NCBI GenBank assembly: GCA_964019055.1
Contig: OZ025206.1
Span: 15,473,291-15,537,290, forward strand
Length of the DNA: 64,000 bases
DNA from: Anthopleura xanthogrammica
Taxonomy: Eukaryota > Cnidaria > Anthozoa > Actiniaria > Actiniidae
Direction: 5' to 3'
A program made the translations under genes and the position numbers. Shown here piece after piece: positions 35,001-47,100 of this stretch (within the stretch, counting starts at the first letter, position 1; every line of letters begins with the position of its first letter). The notes below the pieces were generated by a model. The model saw only the letters and a list, made by a program, of their open reading frames with translations, did no database searches and was not told where the DNA came from.

Positions 35001-38000
35001 CTTCAATGTCCTGTGTTCACCGATCTGTGGGGCAGACTGACTGCATTAATCTGGGCATGGACTCAGCATTTCAAGGAATGCGCAGCATTGTGTAAAAGTG
35101 TGCGGTGCGGTCCCTGTAGTTTCATCGATGTGTGCGTGAAAAGACGACCTGAATGCGCAAGAATACAATGGAGAGAACAGTAAAAGTATTTCATGTTGAC
35201 GCATTGTCTTAATTATATTTCTCATGCCTGAGACTCGTACCAGTTGCTGAGAAAAGTAGGTCCAATTCTGGACTGCTATTTCCTTCCTCACATAAGTAAA
35301 CCAAGCTCAAGCTCACACGACCAAAACACATGCATTTTGCCTTGATGTTACGCGTTTTTAATTCTGCGAAGTTTCATCTTCCATTTGCGCAAGCCTTTGT
35401 TCACAAGAGTAAGAATACGAGCTGCCAGTGCTCGACAGAGATCGAAGTCTTTACCGATACATTAAAACACATACAAGATACCCTCGACTCATCAGTTGGA
35501 TTTTCAGGACACACAACCATTGTATGGCAAACCGCATTTTTCTGACTATTTTTGTTTTAAACAATCACAAGTACTTTAGGGTAACAACTGATCAATAACT
35601 ATTGGGCTGTGATCCTGATTCACACACTCTGCGAGAACACAATAGTTTAGACCTATAGGAAAACAATCCCACACCAATTGATCTTATTCCAAACTGTGAG
35701 ACTTACCTGTTGTAGTATTTCAGGAGCCATCCATGGTAGAACATCAATAGCATGTAATGGCACATCAAATGCTACACCTGAAGTATTGGTGTATGGATCT
35801 AGTTTGACAGAGTTTCTGAATCCTGACAAACACACAGTGCCATCTGAACCTATTAGAACATGACCGCCTTTGATTCCTCTGCAATAAAATGATAATTATT
35901 ATGAAGAGACATTTACAATATAGTCAGTAATTGGAGTCAACACCTTATTTGCAACCCACTATCATCTACCATCTAATTGATAAACTAGCCAATCCTACAG
36001 CATACTAACAAACAACTTACCCAAGTAACTAACACCAAAATAACAACATACTAACATCCAACTGATAACTCACTCAACTGATGAAATACTGACAACCTAC
36101 CAACAACCTACCAACAACCCACTGACAACCTACCAACAACCCACTGACAACCTACCAACAACCCACTGACAACCTACCAACAACCCACTGACAACCTACC
36201 AACAACCTACTGACAACCTACCAACAACCCACTGACAACCTACCAACAACCCACTGACAACCTACCAATAACCCACTGACAACCTACTAACACCTCACTG
36301 ATAAACCTCACTGATATCATAACACAGTCCCACTGAGATGTAGCCAAACTCTACTAACAGCAAACCAACAGTGGTCCTCACTGACCACACAGTATCAACT
36401 GAATTGCAGTCAACTACAACCCTATTCTAAATTAACTGAATAAATCATTAATAACTAATAATTGATTACATCAAATAATTATACTGTACCTGTGAATAAT
36501 ATGCATTCTTTGAAGATAATCTAAGCCTTGAAAAACTTCCCTCAGAATACAAGAAATAAGGACTTCTGGCATTCCTTCCGGGAAACTTCCATTCAGGACA
36601 TCACTACAAGAACCTAATTGGAGTGGAGAAGATTACAATACAATGAGCATTCTGGTTGACCAAACAAACCTATTCAAGCCCCCCTATGCTATACTGATCA
36701 CAGGGATGAAAAAAGCATTACTCACCATATGACATCAGAGGGAAAACTGTCCACAGCTCTTGTCTATTGATAAACGCACTAAAGAGTGGTAAGATGTTGG
36801 GATGATTTAGGGACCTTAGCACTTGTACCTCATGCTGAAGAGAAACAAAACAATGCTTTACTGAATATTGATTTTTATCCTAGACCATCAAAAATATAGC
36901 CAATCAGAATGCAGGGAAGCAGTTTAACAATTGAGAGACAATGACAATGACCAAACATTAAGGGTGGGCATGTGCCCCTTCCATGTGGAATGTCCCTTCA
37001 TGTCTTACCTGCACATAAGAAAACTGTACTCACCTTTAAGTCTTCTAGCTGTTGTGAACTTTGAAAATCAACATCAGTTTGTTTGACAACAATGAACGTT
37101 GATGATGGTTTATGTAATGAAACAGAAATCTTGGCTAAACCATCAAAACCTTGACCTGAAGAGAATAAAAAGTTGGAGAGAAAGGGTGTTATTTGTTTAG
37201 AATGTGGACAAAATATTATCCTTATACAACATACCATAGGCCGTTATTTGATTGAGTTAACAGTTCCAGAATGCATAGTCTATATCAAAATATGTCATTA
37301 TCACTATTGTGCCGCAGCAATGCATTCTGCTTAAAAGCAGGTATCCATATCAGTGGGGTTCTATGGTACTGTAACCTCGATGAAAGTAAAGTAGCATATA
37401 TGCATATACCTACCAATAGCAGTAGTAATTCTGTAGTCATGTGGTTCTGGCTTGCAATCTAAGAATGGTATGCCACTGCTCAAGTGGTCACTGGACATAC
37501 TCAACTAAATTGAAAAGAAAAAAAAATAATGTCAAATATACTGTACTATTTAAGGAGGCTCCCTAGAGTTTACTCTTCCTCCACCAAGAGTCACAAAAAC
37601 TACTCGCATTTTGTCCAGAATTATCAATCATTTCAAACCAGTAGCAACAGAAGCAGCAGCAAATAAAGCTCCGTGAAATCTACCCTTGTGTTTAGTGATT
37701 TTTATACGACTTTGACAAACTTGCACGTTCAAAACAGTTCATTTAATATATTCAGAATGCAATGAGTATGCTTGCGCATGCGCAACTACTAAACTTGAAG
37801 AATTTTTATTTTGCGTACGTTAATTTTCAAAATGAAATTAACTCAAAAGTACATGGTGAAATGTTCCCAAACGTATACAGTTTTTTCACAATGTTATAAA
37901 AAGGCAACTGACAAAATGCTACTGAAATCCTGACATCAGATTTTTTTTAATCCAGGAAAATCGAAATTTCTCAATATCTCACGTTCTGATGTCAAGATTT

Positions 38001-41000
38001 TTTTAAGCCGCAGTTATATTATAAAAAACCCAACGGAGTTTTATATTATGTATTTAGAAGAATATTGACCGTGGAAAATTCGAGTTATTATTTTTTTAAT
38101 GTTAAAAATAGGCCTTTTTACGACAGATACAGCATTGCTATGGTAACATTGTACGTGATCATTACTACCACAAACAAATCCTAAACTCATAATCTTTAAT
38201 ATGGTTGGTCTATCAGGCATCGATATGCAGATATGCTTTTGCTATAAAAGGATTTCTCTTATAGCTCCAAATACCTGTAAACTCTAGGGAGCCTCCTTAA
38301 ACATTTTTTGGCAATGTGAAATATAGTCAGATTTAGACTCATTTTAATGCCAAAATGTTGATAAAACTAACTGCAAATCAAGAGATTCACATGAAAATCT
38401 GTGAATACGTAAACCCAATATAGAAGAGACCTTAAAAATTATTCGTTCTAAGATTTTTTGATATACAGAATCACCAAATTCAACCTTTTTTTGCTTATTA
38501 TGTCAAAATGAATGCAATGAATTATCAATGTTATGGCTATGGTTATGCTATGTTTTCAACCAATGACATTTGAACTGTGTGAGTAATTGTCGGCTAAACC
38601 CAATTCAAAACATCTGGAGTCGCATTGTATATTCATAGTGAAAATGGTTATGTTGGTATGGCTAAGCCATTATCAGTCTATAATGACTATTGTCTAGTAA
38701 GGATGTGATAGAAAACATTGCCAATTTACTGATGAGTTCAAGGTAAACTTGCTCTCTTATCAGTTGGCCTCACTTACATGTAGAAATGCAGACATAAACA
38801 TTAAATTTATTTAATAAAAGTCTGTAATGTTTGTGGTTACATTAATTAAAAAAATCCAAGTTTTAACTGTGCTTACTGGTTCTACTTTTTGAATTTCAAT
38901 GAATTTGATAAATTTGAACTAAAAAATAATAATTTAATCAACAATTAATCACCACAACTAGTAATACTGAAGATGTACACTTTAAAAATTTCTTACTAAT
39001 TGTCTTGAATTAATCAGCCATCACTAATATAATACCTTCAGTTTATTATTCATGCAATGTATATATTTATTCAATAATCATTCTATATTTAGTATCCTTA
39101 GCTATAGTTTTATTTTTATAAATATTGGGGAATCTTAATTTTCCTTTCACAAATAACAATTATATTTTTGTTTTTTAACTAAAGATAATATATACATATA
39201 TTTCAAATACCAAATTTTTGAGGCTTATAGAAATTAAAGGATTTTGTTTTTAAAGATAAAATTCAAACCACTAATTTACCATTCAATATATAAAATAATA
39301 CTAGGCACTTTTGAAATGGATTTTTTGACAAAATTCAAAAAATGACCTTTCCTGAATTTGCTTGATTGACCACAAAACAATGGTTCCAAGTTGAGGTTGG
39401 ACTTGATAAAATACAGTAAATTTATGAACTCATCAAGTCCAACCTTGACTTGAAACTATTGATTCATGGTCACTCAAGCGAATTTGGGAAAGGTTTATTC
39501 CATGTTCTGAAGATGCTTAATTAACTTTTTAAAAAAATCCTCAAAAAAGTTACACATTTATCAAACTAAAATTAAGCTGTACTGCTCCTCTAGAGATTAC
39601 ACAGTGAGCAGTGGTGAGATTGGTGTCATAGAATTTAAGATAAATGTTGAACTATCAAGCCAAGTACCAAACCTGTACCTTAAAAGATTTCTGTGAGCCA
39701 AACCTCTGCATGATCCAAAACCAATCTTGGAATAAATTCCTTACCACAGCAATCTATAGCTTGGTAGTGTTGTAATCAGATACTGGATTATTCCTACCAA
39801 GATATCTCAAGTAGAGGAAAAAAAACAGTATAAAAGGAACCAAGCTAAGAGTACCTATACTGGCATTCAGTCCGACAAGAATAGAATTGTATTTGAATTC
39901 CATATATGAATTGGGATAACTGATAAGATTTTGTTTATATTGAGTATTGGTGAAGTATTATTCTAATTTTCACCTCATCTGTGGGTTATTGCCCTTAGGA
40001 TATGACATTCAATTGGATGAGAAAAATACACAATATTGTTTGTCAAAACCCCATAAAATAGTTACATAGTTATGATAATGTTTGATTAAAGTTCTGGAGC
40101 TAAACATTGTTCACTGACTAGAAATTGTTGTTGAGACTATAAAATGTGTTTTAGAAATAACTTATAATAAAAGCCTTTTTATTTCAAACCATTTTGTTAT
40201 CATATATGGATATAACACTCTTATTCTTATCAAAATGTTTTATATACCAGCTGAGTTTCTCTGCATAGTTTAATAACATGCAGCTTTTAAATCTAAATTT
40301 TATGCTTCTGTACAAAATATTCTAACTTTCGCTTAAAAAAAACTATAGATAAGTTAACTATAATTTTTAGTGCAGAAAAATATTTTTTACAAGGTCAGAC
40401 ATAATGCTTTTCCATAGAACATGTGGTATATTCTCTTTGGAATAAGATTTCTTGTGTGAGTCATATCTATATTTATCTTCCTGTTAGGAAAATAAAGAAA
40501 ATAATTTCAAGGAAATGGCAAATGTTCTGAAATGAAAAAAAAAACACATTTCAAAGCTGAAAAGGTTTTGACATATATGGCTTTTAACTTTTTAGAGAAA
40601 AACAACATGTTTGTGATTATTTATTAACAAGATCTAAGAGAAAGTAAATGGCATTCTAGATAAATGATCAAGTCTTAATCATGTGGCGAGAGTAAAGTCA
40701 TGTCAACAATTTACAAAACATACTTATAAGTAGAAGTATTAAATACAAACTAAGTACTTTAGTATTCTGACAAATAATATGGCTGGCAAGAAAACCATGA
40801 ACAAATTACAATAATATTTAGTAGGTATCGTATATGTTCACAATAATTGTTAATATGATATACAAGTAGGTCAACCCACACTCATGATCAGTTCCAGAAT
40901 AATATTTGAATTCAAAAGTGTATAATAACCTAATTCTAATTTGAAGAAATAAAAAACATTTGCAAGTGTTGTGCACAGTTATTAATCAGGTGGAGATTGG

Positions 41001-43383
41001 CAGAACATGGGAGAACACTTAGGAGAAGAGCAATTAATGCACTGTCAGTGGCATGCTTCTCTCTACCAATTCCCAAGTGCTTTATAACTGTACCTGCTGT
41101 AGCACAGCTAGAGAACAAGTTTTCTATTAATATAGTTTTATATATGTTTTTATAGAACAGTTTTATTCCTAAATGCGTTAGCATCTGGGATAAACCGCAA
41201 TAGATTAATGTCTCATATTTACAACTTGTATATAGTAGTTATCCTTCGGTATTATCTCTTATAATATGTTGTAAAATCACGTTTTTTAAATTCACACGAA
41301 TTTACAAAGTGATCAATAAACCTATTCTATTCTTAAATATCTTATAAAAATTTTAATTGCAAAATGTGTGTATAGATATTATAAAAAGAAAATTACACCT
41401 TGGCTTGAAGATACATGTATGAAGTTTATCATCTCATGTTGAAAAATATTTCGCCACTCAAAAATACACTTCATATCTTTGCACCACCATGTTACTAATA
41501 TCCTCTCATGATAAAACCATGGGCATTGACTATTACAATGCAAGATTTATGACAACTGTTTTATAAATACAGGCCCAGGTACATATGTCATCATAACACA
41601 ATTTTTGAAATTATGATCATCTTGCATTAGGACTATAAAATGTCTATTGCTTATTAGAAAAAACCTACTAATGGTCTATCACCAATCGAGCCCTGTGATT
41701 GGCTGAGCTACTAGGGGTCTATTAGTGATAGACCTCTAGTAGCGAAAAGCGCCGGTTTTGAAAACCAAAAAATATATATTTAAAGCAAAATCCAAAACTT
41801 TTTGCATCCTTTTATTGGACCGATTAGTAGGTTTTTACTAAAACAATTAGACCTCTTGCCCTCATGGCCTACGAGTCAATAGCCCATTCGGCCTTCGGCC
41901 TCATGGGCTATTGACTCGTAGACCATTCGGACTTGAGGACTAATTGTTAACTATCAATCATGTGACTTTTCTGGATTTGACTGGGGGCAACTAGTGATTT
42001 TTAAATCAAATCACATCAAAATAACTCCTCAAAGTATTCTATTTGACTATTTGTACAACATGAAACCAGAAAACAAGATACACACACAACCTCCAACATT
42101 CTCCAAGCCAGTGAAAATGGAGACACTACCGGAAGTGACGTCTATTGATAGTAAGCAATTGGGAGATATTCACGGCAATATTGAAGAAAAAGAAAATGTG
42201 ACTGAGTGTGTGCTGTGTTCATTTATAGAGCATGTAGTGATTGGCTGAATGTGAATGAGAGAAGTGCTAGCTAGGAGATGCAGGATACATAGAAGAGTGC
42301 TTCTCAACAAGTACTTCCTTTATAACTGCACACAGCGGAGTTTTTACATTTTATGATAGAAATTTTTTTGGGATGGTCAAGTGGTTTTCCTTGATCCATG
42401 ATCCAGCCTTTTTTGAAGCATGATTCATGAAATTAAAAAATATGGTTCTGTGAATCATGAATTCCCCCCTGATGTATAACTTGTATTGCACCCAGAATCA
42501 TTGTATGAGGTCATTCATTCATCATATTTTCATGATTCATGAATTTTTGAAAAAAATTCTGTGATTCACGATCTATACCCCCCTTGACCACCCTGTTATT
42601 TGAATAAGAATGAAATGAAATAACAAAATAGAGACTATGGGCATGACAGCTCTGTGCTTTAATTCATAAAGCACAGGCTCCCAACCAATCAGAAAGCAAG
42701 ATTTCTTCCAGTTATTTTATCAAATGGTCATTACTGCGATTCTCAATATTCTGCGAACTCGTTAGTTGTGACTTTCCCATTGAAATTTGGTTTTTTACTG
42801 CCGCCAGTCAAAAATATAAAGGGTACTGACTGATTAGTTTTGATTGACAGCAGCGAAAAACCAATTTCAGAGCAAGCTGCTGTAATGTCTGAATTCACAG
42901 AATAATGAGAATCAAAGTAAAGACTCCTATATTATACCTGTTGCTCAGAACTATCTTGAAGCTCTGGAGTGGCTGGTGCAACAGCTATATTGGCCTTGTC
43001 TACACATGCACACTGGGAGAAAAACAAAGACAAGTATTTACTAGACTACCGGTAAGTAAAATTATTTGTTTCCGTTTTCCTTTGATAATATAAAGCGATC
43101 TCGCTCACAAGGAACTAGAAGATAATGAGTTTGTAGAAATACAAACTGGAGCTAAATCGTACACTTCAAGTCCACAGAAACTGATTCTAGTTTACTCGTT
43201 TTTTATACCAGTTTGCTTTCGTTGGCAGTCATTCAGTTTGCCAGGCATTTGATTCCAGGTGTGTCAGCAAATAATTGATAGACATTATATTTCTTTAACT
43301 GATCTTACTATGATTCTGTTATTTGTGAAGAATATAAACGTCTCAGAGAGTAAGAAAACTCATAAACTTACCAAATGAGACAT
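32068..43383 (-). CDS. STRAD: STE20-related kinase adaptor (STRAD) pseudokinase, 11 coding exons
   Basis: Exons, 5' to 3' on the minus strand: 43372-43383, 37414-37504, 37034-37155, 36726-36834, 36490-36613, 35707-35878, 34868-34972, 34300-34476, 33259-33296, 32906-32948, 32068-32226. Phases close to a 383-aa protein; without the four-codon first exon, the ATG at 37496-37498 gives 377 aa. STRAD binds LKB1 and MO25 and activates LKB1 allosterically in the cytoplasm. The kinase fold is clear: GQGF glycine loop, IVVKQ (K59), HPNILP, IIHRGIKGGH (HRD changed to HRG), VCLSGF (DFG changed to SGF), VLPWMAPEIL, YTADVYSVGILAIEL, HSFFKQIKKK. Loss of the HRD and DFG aspartates is the family's pseudokinase signature. 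The C-terminus DEWVF corresponds to the vertebrate WEF MO25-binding tail. Intron 1 (5.9 kb) and the 33297-34299 intron are rich in foldback elements. Confidence 0.93.
32645..32885 (+). mobile_element. tRNA-type SINE in the last STRAD intron (antisense)
   Basis: The head has an A-box-like GTGCGCTTCTAATGCGCC and a B-box GGTTCGATC, then the core GAGGATTTTTCTCCGGG-TTTTCCGG also seen at 28482-28725 and 63441-63620. The tail runs to within about 20 bp of the splice donor of the 32906-32948 exon. Confidence 0.7.
33655..34262. mobile_element. Non-autonomous TIR element in STRAD intron
   Basis: The ends CCAGGTGATCTGA and TCAGATCACCTGG are perfect inverted repeats bordered by TA on each side (Tc1/mariner-like target). 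Further inward GAAAAAGAATCAATCCCAT is matched inverted by ATGGGATTGATTCTTTTTC. There is no coding capacity. Confidence 0.75.
36083..36300. repeat. 22-bp intronic tandem repeat
   Basis: The unit ACTGACAACCTACCAACAAC plus CC recurs at 36121, 36143, 36165 and on, with degenerate edges. It sits in the STRAD intron between exons 35707-35878 and 36490-36613. Confidence 0.9.
37554..38296. mobile_element. TTAA-flanked non-autonomous transposon, 743 bp
   Basis: The termini GGAGGCTCCCTAGAGTTTAC are perfect inverted repeats flanked by TTAA at 37550-37553 and 38297-38300. The TTAA target fits piggyBac or Kolobok-type elements. No ORF is seen. It lies in STRAD intron 1, only about 50 bp from the acceptor of exon 2. 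Confidence 0.85.
39346..39493. mobile_element. Palindromic foldback element (148 bp)
   Basis: The two halves are imperfect reverse complements: CCTTTCCTGAATTTGCTTGA against TCAAGCGAATTTGGGAAAGG, and AGGTTGGACTTGAT against ATCAAGTCCAACCT near the centre. Confidence 0.75.
41661..41946. mobile_element. Nested foldback cluster
   Basis: One element, 41661-41834, has ends AAACCTACTAATGG and CCGATTAGTAGGTTT plus an inner hairpin GGTCTATCAC/GTGATAGACC. Next to it, 41844-41946 is a long hairpin whose centre pairs CTACGAGTCAATAGCCCAT with ATGGGCTATTGACTCGTAG around TCGGCCTTCGGCC. Confidence 0.75.
42368..42593. mobile_element. Foldback element with GGTGGTCAAG-type ends
   Basis: The left end GGGATGGTCAAGTGG faces the right end CCCTTGACCACCCT (inverted, few mismatches). 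The interior is built from repeated CATGATTCATGAA words in both directions. Confidence 0.6.
42731..42920. mobile_element. MITE family A, copy 2 (190 bp)
   Basis: Same termini and internal GAAATTTGGTTTTT...GAAAAACCAATTTC arms as the copy at 4009-4204. The right end is slightly decayed. Confidence 0.75.
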
Positions 43384-43715
43384 GTATCCATTCAAGTTGT
43401 CAGTGAAAGCTCACTACAGTCAGCCATCTTGCCCAGCTGTTGTCTTTATCGATCTATGGCTTTTTGGCATAAGATAACGTCAGAAATAGAAGATACTAAA
43501 TTAGAAAATAGCAAAATGGCCTAAAGGAAGGTTCAAGCTGTGAATTGAAACATTCAGAGAGGCTAAAAATTGATTTTTATTCAGCCTACATGAACCTGAA
43601 TGTTGACAGTGTACTGTAGACAACAGAGTGTGTTTGAATAACCGCTGGTCAGTGTACCGTTGTGGCCTTTGAGTACTGTTTTAAAACTATTAAATTTCTC
43701 ATTCTCATCATGTAA

Positions 43716-43787
43716 TCCTCGGTAGTATAGTGGTGAGTATCCCCGCCTGTCACGCGGGAGACCGGGGTTCGATTCCCCGCCGGGGAG
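43716..43787 (+). tRNA. tRNA-Asp-GTC: tRNA-Asp (anticodon GUC)
   Basis: A 72-nt cloverleaf. The acceptor stem is TCCTCGG with CCGGGGA (one U-G wobble), the D-loop holds A-box TAGTATAGTGG, the anticodon loop CCTGTCACG has GTC at 43749-43751, and B-box GGTTCGATTCC lies in the T arm. There is no intron. Pair 7-66 is G-C where the common animal form has T-A, a compensated change. A run of seven T follows, so it should be a working Pol III gene. It charges aspartate for GAY codons. Confidence 0.97.
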
Positions 43788-43795
43788 AGGATTAC

Positions 43796-43802
43796 TTTTT
43801 TT
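43796..43802 (+). terminator. Pol III oligo-T terminator of tRNA-Asp
   Basis: T7 run 9 nt after the tRNA 3' end. Confidence 0.85.
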
Positions 43803-44127
43803 CTTGCTATCTTTTACTTTTCTTTTCCAGTTTCTTACTTCACTAGGTGTAGTAAGATTTACTAGTTTCCTAATAGCAATAAATTATTTTTTAATATTTG
43901 CTAAGTAATTAAAATTCATGAATAATAAAACTAAGAAGGGAAGAAAAAATACTATAAAGTTATATTTAAAGCAAAAGTTATATTTTTCATTGTAATTTCA
44001 GCATTGATGCAGTACATACGAATTGCAGCATTTTAAAAATAGTATGGTGTTTTTATAATTTGTTGTCAACATTTTTTTTCATGCCTTTGGGTTACCTGTG
44101 GTAACATGTTCAGTCCACATCCGAGTC

Positions 44128-47100
44128 ATGGCGGAACATGGTGAAAGTGGGTAAGATTGCAAAAGAATAGTTATTTGTCCTAGCATCTAGCCGTAATAAC
44201 ATTTTATAGCTTTAGAAAATAAGAACGCCTTTTATTCTTTTTAGTAAGCCCGTGCCCAGCACGTTTGTCAAAGGTTTTCACGATGAGCAAGCAGTTTCCA
44301 ACATGGAATATCGACCTCTGGGAAATACAGGACTGCAAGTTTCTGTTTTAAGTTTTGGTAATGTTAAAACTTAAGTTATAATTGTTATTTCATTCTGTAA
44401 ATTTACGCATTTTTGGGATTAAAAAACTGAATTTTTAGCGTTTTTCTGCTGAATATTTTGCTGTTGTAGTAGGTTGGTGTTTTAGCTCGGCATGCAGGAT
44501 TAAGGGGGTTCTTACCTATTCACCAGCTACGGTTGCTATGGAAAGGATTTAAATCTCTAAGAAAAAGGGAAGAATCGAGGAAGAACAATTTTGTCTTCCT
44601 TTTTTCTGCTCATTTAATTTCCTGAGCCCAAGAAAGTTTTGCTAATGGCTAGAGGCTATAGACACTTTACATAACTTCTGTATGCCAATCTGGGCTTATT
44701 CATCTAGGGGAGGGTGGCTTATAACCGATGGGGCTTATAAGGGGGTGGGGGGGGGGGGGGGAATGTCTGACACCAATTTTATTAAAAAAATGGTTTAATA
44801 ATGTCTATTTCATTTACCTCATTCATTATTGGATCTTGTATATGTTGTGTTTTGTGTAATTGTATGATTTTTATATAAATTATTGTGATTTTTGTTACCT
44901 ATAGGAGCATCATCTTTAGGTAGTGTATTCAGGAAAACTGATGATTCAGAGTCAGTGCAGGTTGTGCATCATGCGCTGAAGTCAGGCATTAACCTGATTG
45001 ATACTGCACCTTGGTATGGACATGAAAAGTCCGAAAAAGTCTTGGGTCAGGTGAGTAGTTTAATACTTATCAGGCCCATTACATATGAAAAGGTTGAGGG
45101 ATTGTTTGAGTTTTCTATGTCAGTACTTTATTTATGAGAAATCCTGAATCTTTAATATAAGGGGTCCAAGGTCCCATTGGTGAGGTACTACAATTGGGCT
45201 ACCTGTGTCCACAGGTAGCCCAATATTAAAAAACACCATGCCATGAAAAATGCATGTTGAATAAATATCATTTTAATGTTCATTTCCTCCAGGCACTCAA
45301 AGGAATCCCAAGGGAGTCATATATTTTGACAACAAAGGTTGGTCGTTATCTGCCAGAAGTGGGAAAGATGTTCGATTTCAGTGCCGAAAGGGTTACAAGA
45401 AGTGTAGATGAAAGTCTGGAGAGACTAGGCCTTAGTTATATTGACATCATACAGGTACATTTGTGAATGATTCTTTAGTTTGTATTAGTTTGAGTTTTTG
45501 AAACAGGGACGGCGGAAGCGGGGCAGCTGCAGGGGCACTGGTCCCTTAAATAATGTTTTGGGGGGGCCTGGCCTCCCCACAAAATCGTTTGGTTACTGGA
45601 CAGACAGACAGAGTGCGCAAGTGGCCTATATGAGTTGGCAAGTGGGCTATGGGTATTTTTGGCCCACTTTTTAGTTCGTTCCATCGCCCCTGTGAATTTG
45701 TGAACAGTATCTTTTTATCACTTTGTCAGTCCATACCATCCATCCATCCATTGGTCCTCCCATCTGTCAATCCATCCATCCAATCCATTCATCCATTCAC
45801 CCATCCCTCTCAGTCCATCCATCCATCCCTTAGTCCATCTTTCCATGTCTTTGTCCATCTGTCTTTCTGTCCATCCTTCCATTTATCCCATCCACTTAGC
45901 CATCCATCCCAGTTATTTAAATACATCAGTCCATTTTAACTTCTCCATCCTGTCTATTAATCCCATCTATCTCATCCATTCACTCCAACCATCTGTCTGT
46001 CTGAATATCTGTATCCATTTTTCAGGTGCATGATATGGAGTTTGCTGATTCATTAGATATTATTATCAATGAAACCCTACCAGCGTTGCAAAAGGTAAAT
46101 AAAAAAACATTCACAGACATTAAATGGTGTGGATCACTGTCAGTGGTGCTTGGATATAGATAGTTTTTAATCCCTATTTTTAATCTTTATTCATTCTTCA
46201 TAGGTTAAGGAGCAAGGCAAAGTCAAGTTTATCGGTATAACTGGGTATCCTTTACAGAATTTCAGGTATTATTTGGCTTTTAATTATTTTATTAAAAAAA
46301 TCAGAGAAATGCAATTTGTTCAAGTTGTTTCTTGGTCCCTTAAATATTGCATTCCCATTTTTTCATTCCAGAAAAGAATTTGGCTTCTGCAATTTATAAT
46401 ATTATGTTATTTTGTGTACTTCACAAGAGACATGGTTTATACCAAAAGAGAACTTAGCCAATAATATTCATCTAACTAGACAATTTACACTACCATGGTA
46501 TTTCAGATCCAAAATTGAGTTTCAATCATTTCTTCTCAGAACAGTCATAGAGAAGAGCAAAGTTCCCATAGATACGGTTTTAACCTACTGTCGATGCATC
46601 ATGCATGATACTGAACTGTTAGATTATCTACCATTTTTCAAGGTACAATTACTGCATTCATACTACTTTTTTGGATTTTTCGAAATGATATTATGTGTCT
46701 TCACAATAATAACATCATCTTACAGTAAGTTGCATATTTTTTGAACCTCAGGAGCATGGTATAGGAGTAATCAATGCATCACCCATATCTATGGGTCTTC
46801 TCTCTCATCGTGGGCCACCAGCATGGCATCCTGCTTCAAAACTTACCAAAGAAAAGTGTCAAGAAGCTGCGGAATATTGTCAAGTAAGGTTCAGTTGTTT
46901 GAGCATCAGACTGTTGTGCAGGTTGTAAGTCCAACACTCAGGGTCTTATACTAACCAACGGAGGAGAAAAAGCTATCTCTGTGATTATATCAGTGTATGG
47001 TTAGGCTTTAAAGTGGATAGGATGACCACTTTATATGGTTGTCTGGTCTCTTGACTTTTCATCATCTATGCATATAGAAAAATCACTATATAATTTATAA

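Larger units (their letters stand above)
43384..44127. promoter_or_regulatory. Divergent promoter region of STRAD and the aldo-keto reductase
   Basis: STRAD starts leftward and the reductase rightward from this 744-bp gap, which also holds tRNA-Asp. On the STRAD strand an AAGATGGCTG word (at about 43424) resembles the YY1-type motif often found at start sites. It also opens a 12-codon ORF upstream of the STRAD start. No TATA box was recognised. Confidence 0.5.
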
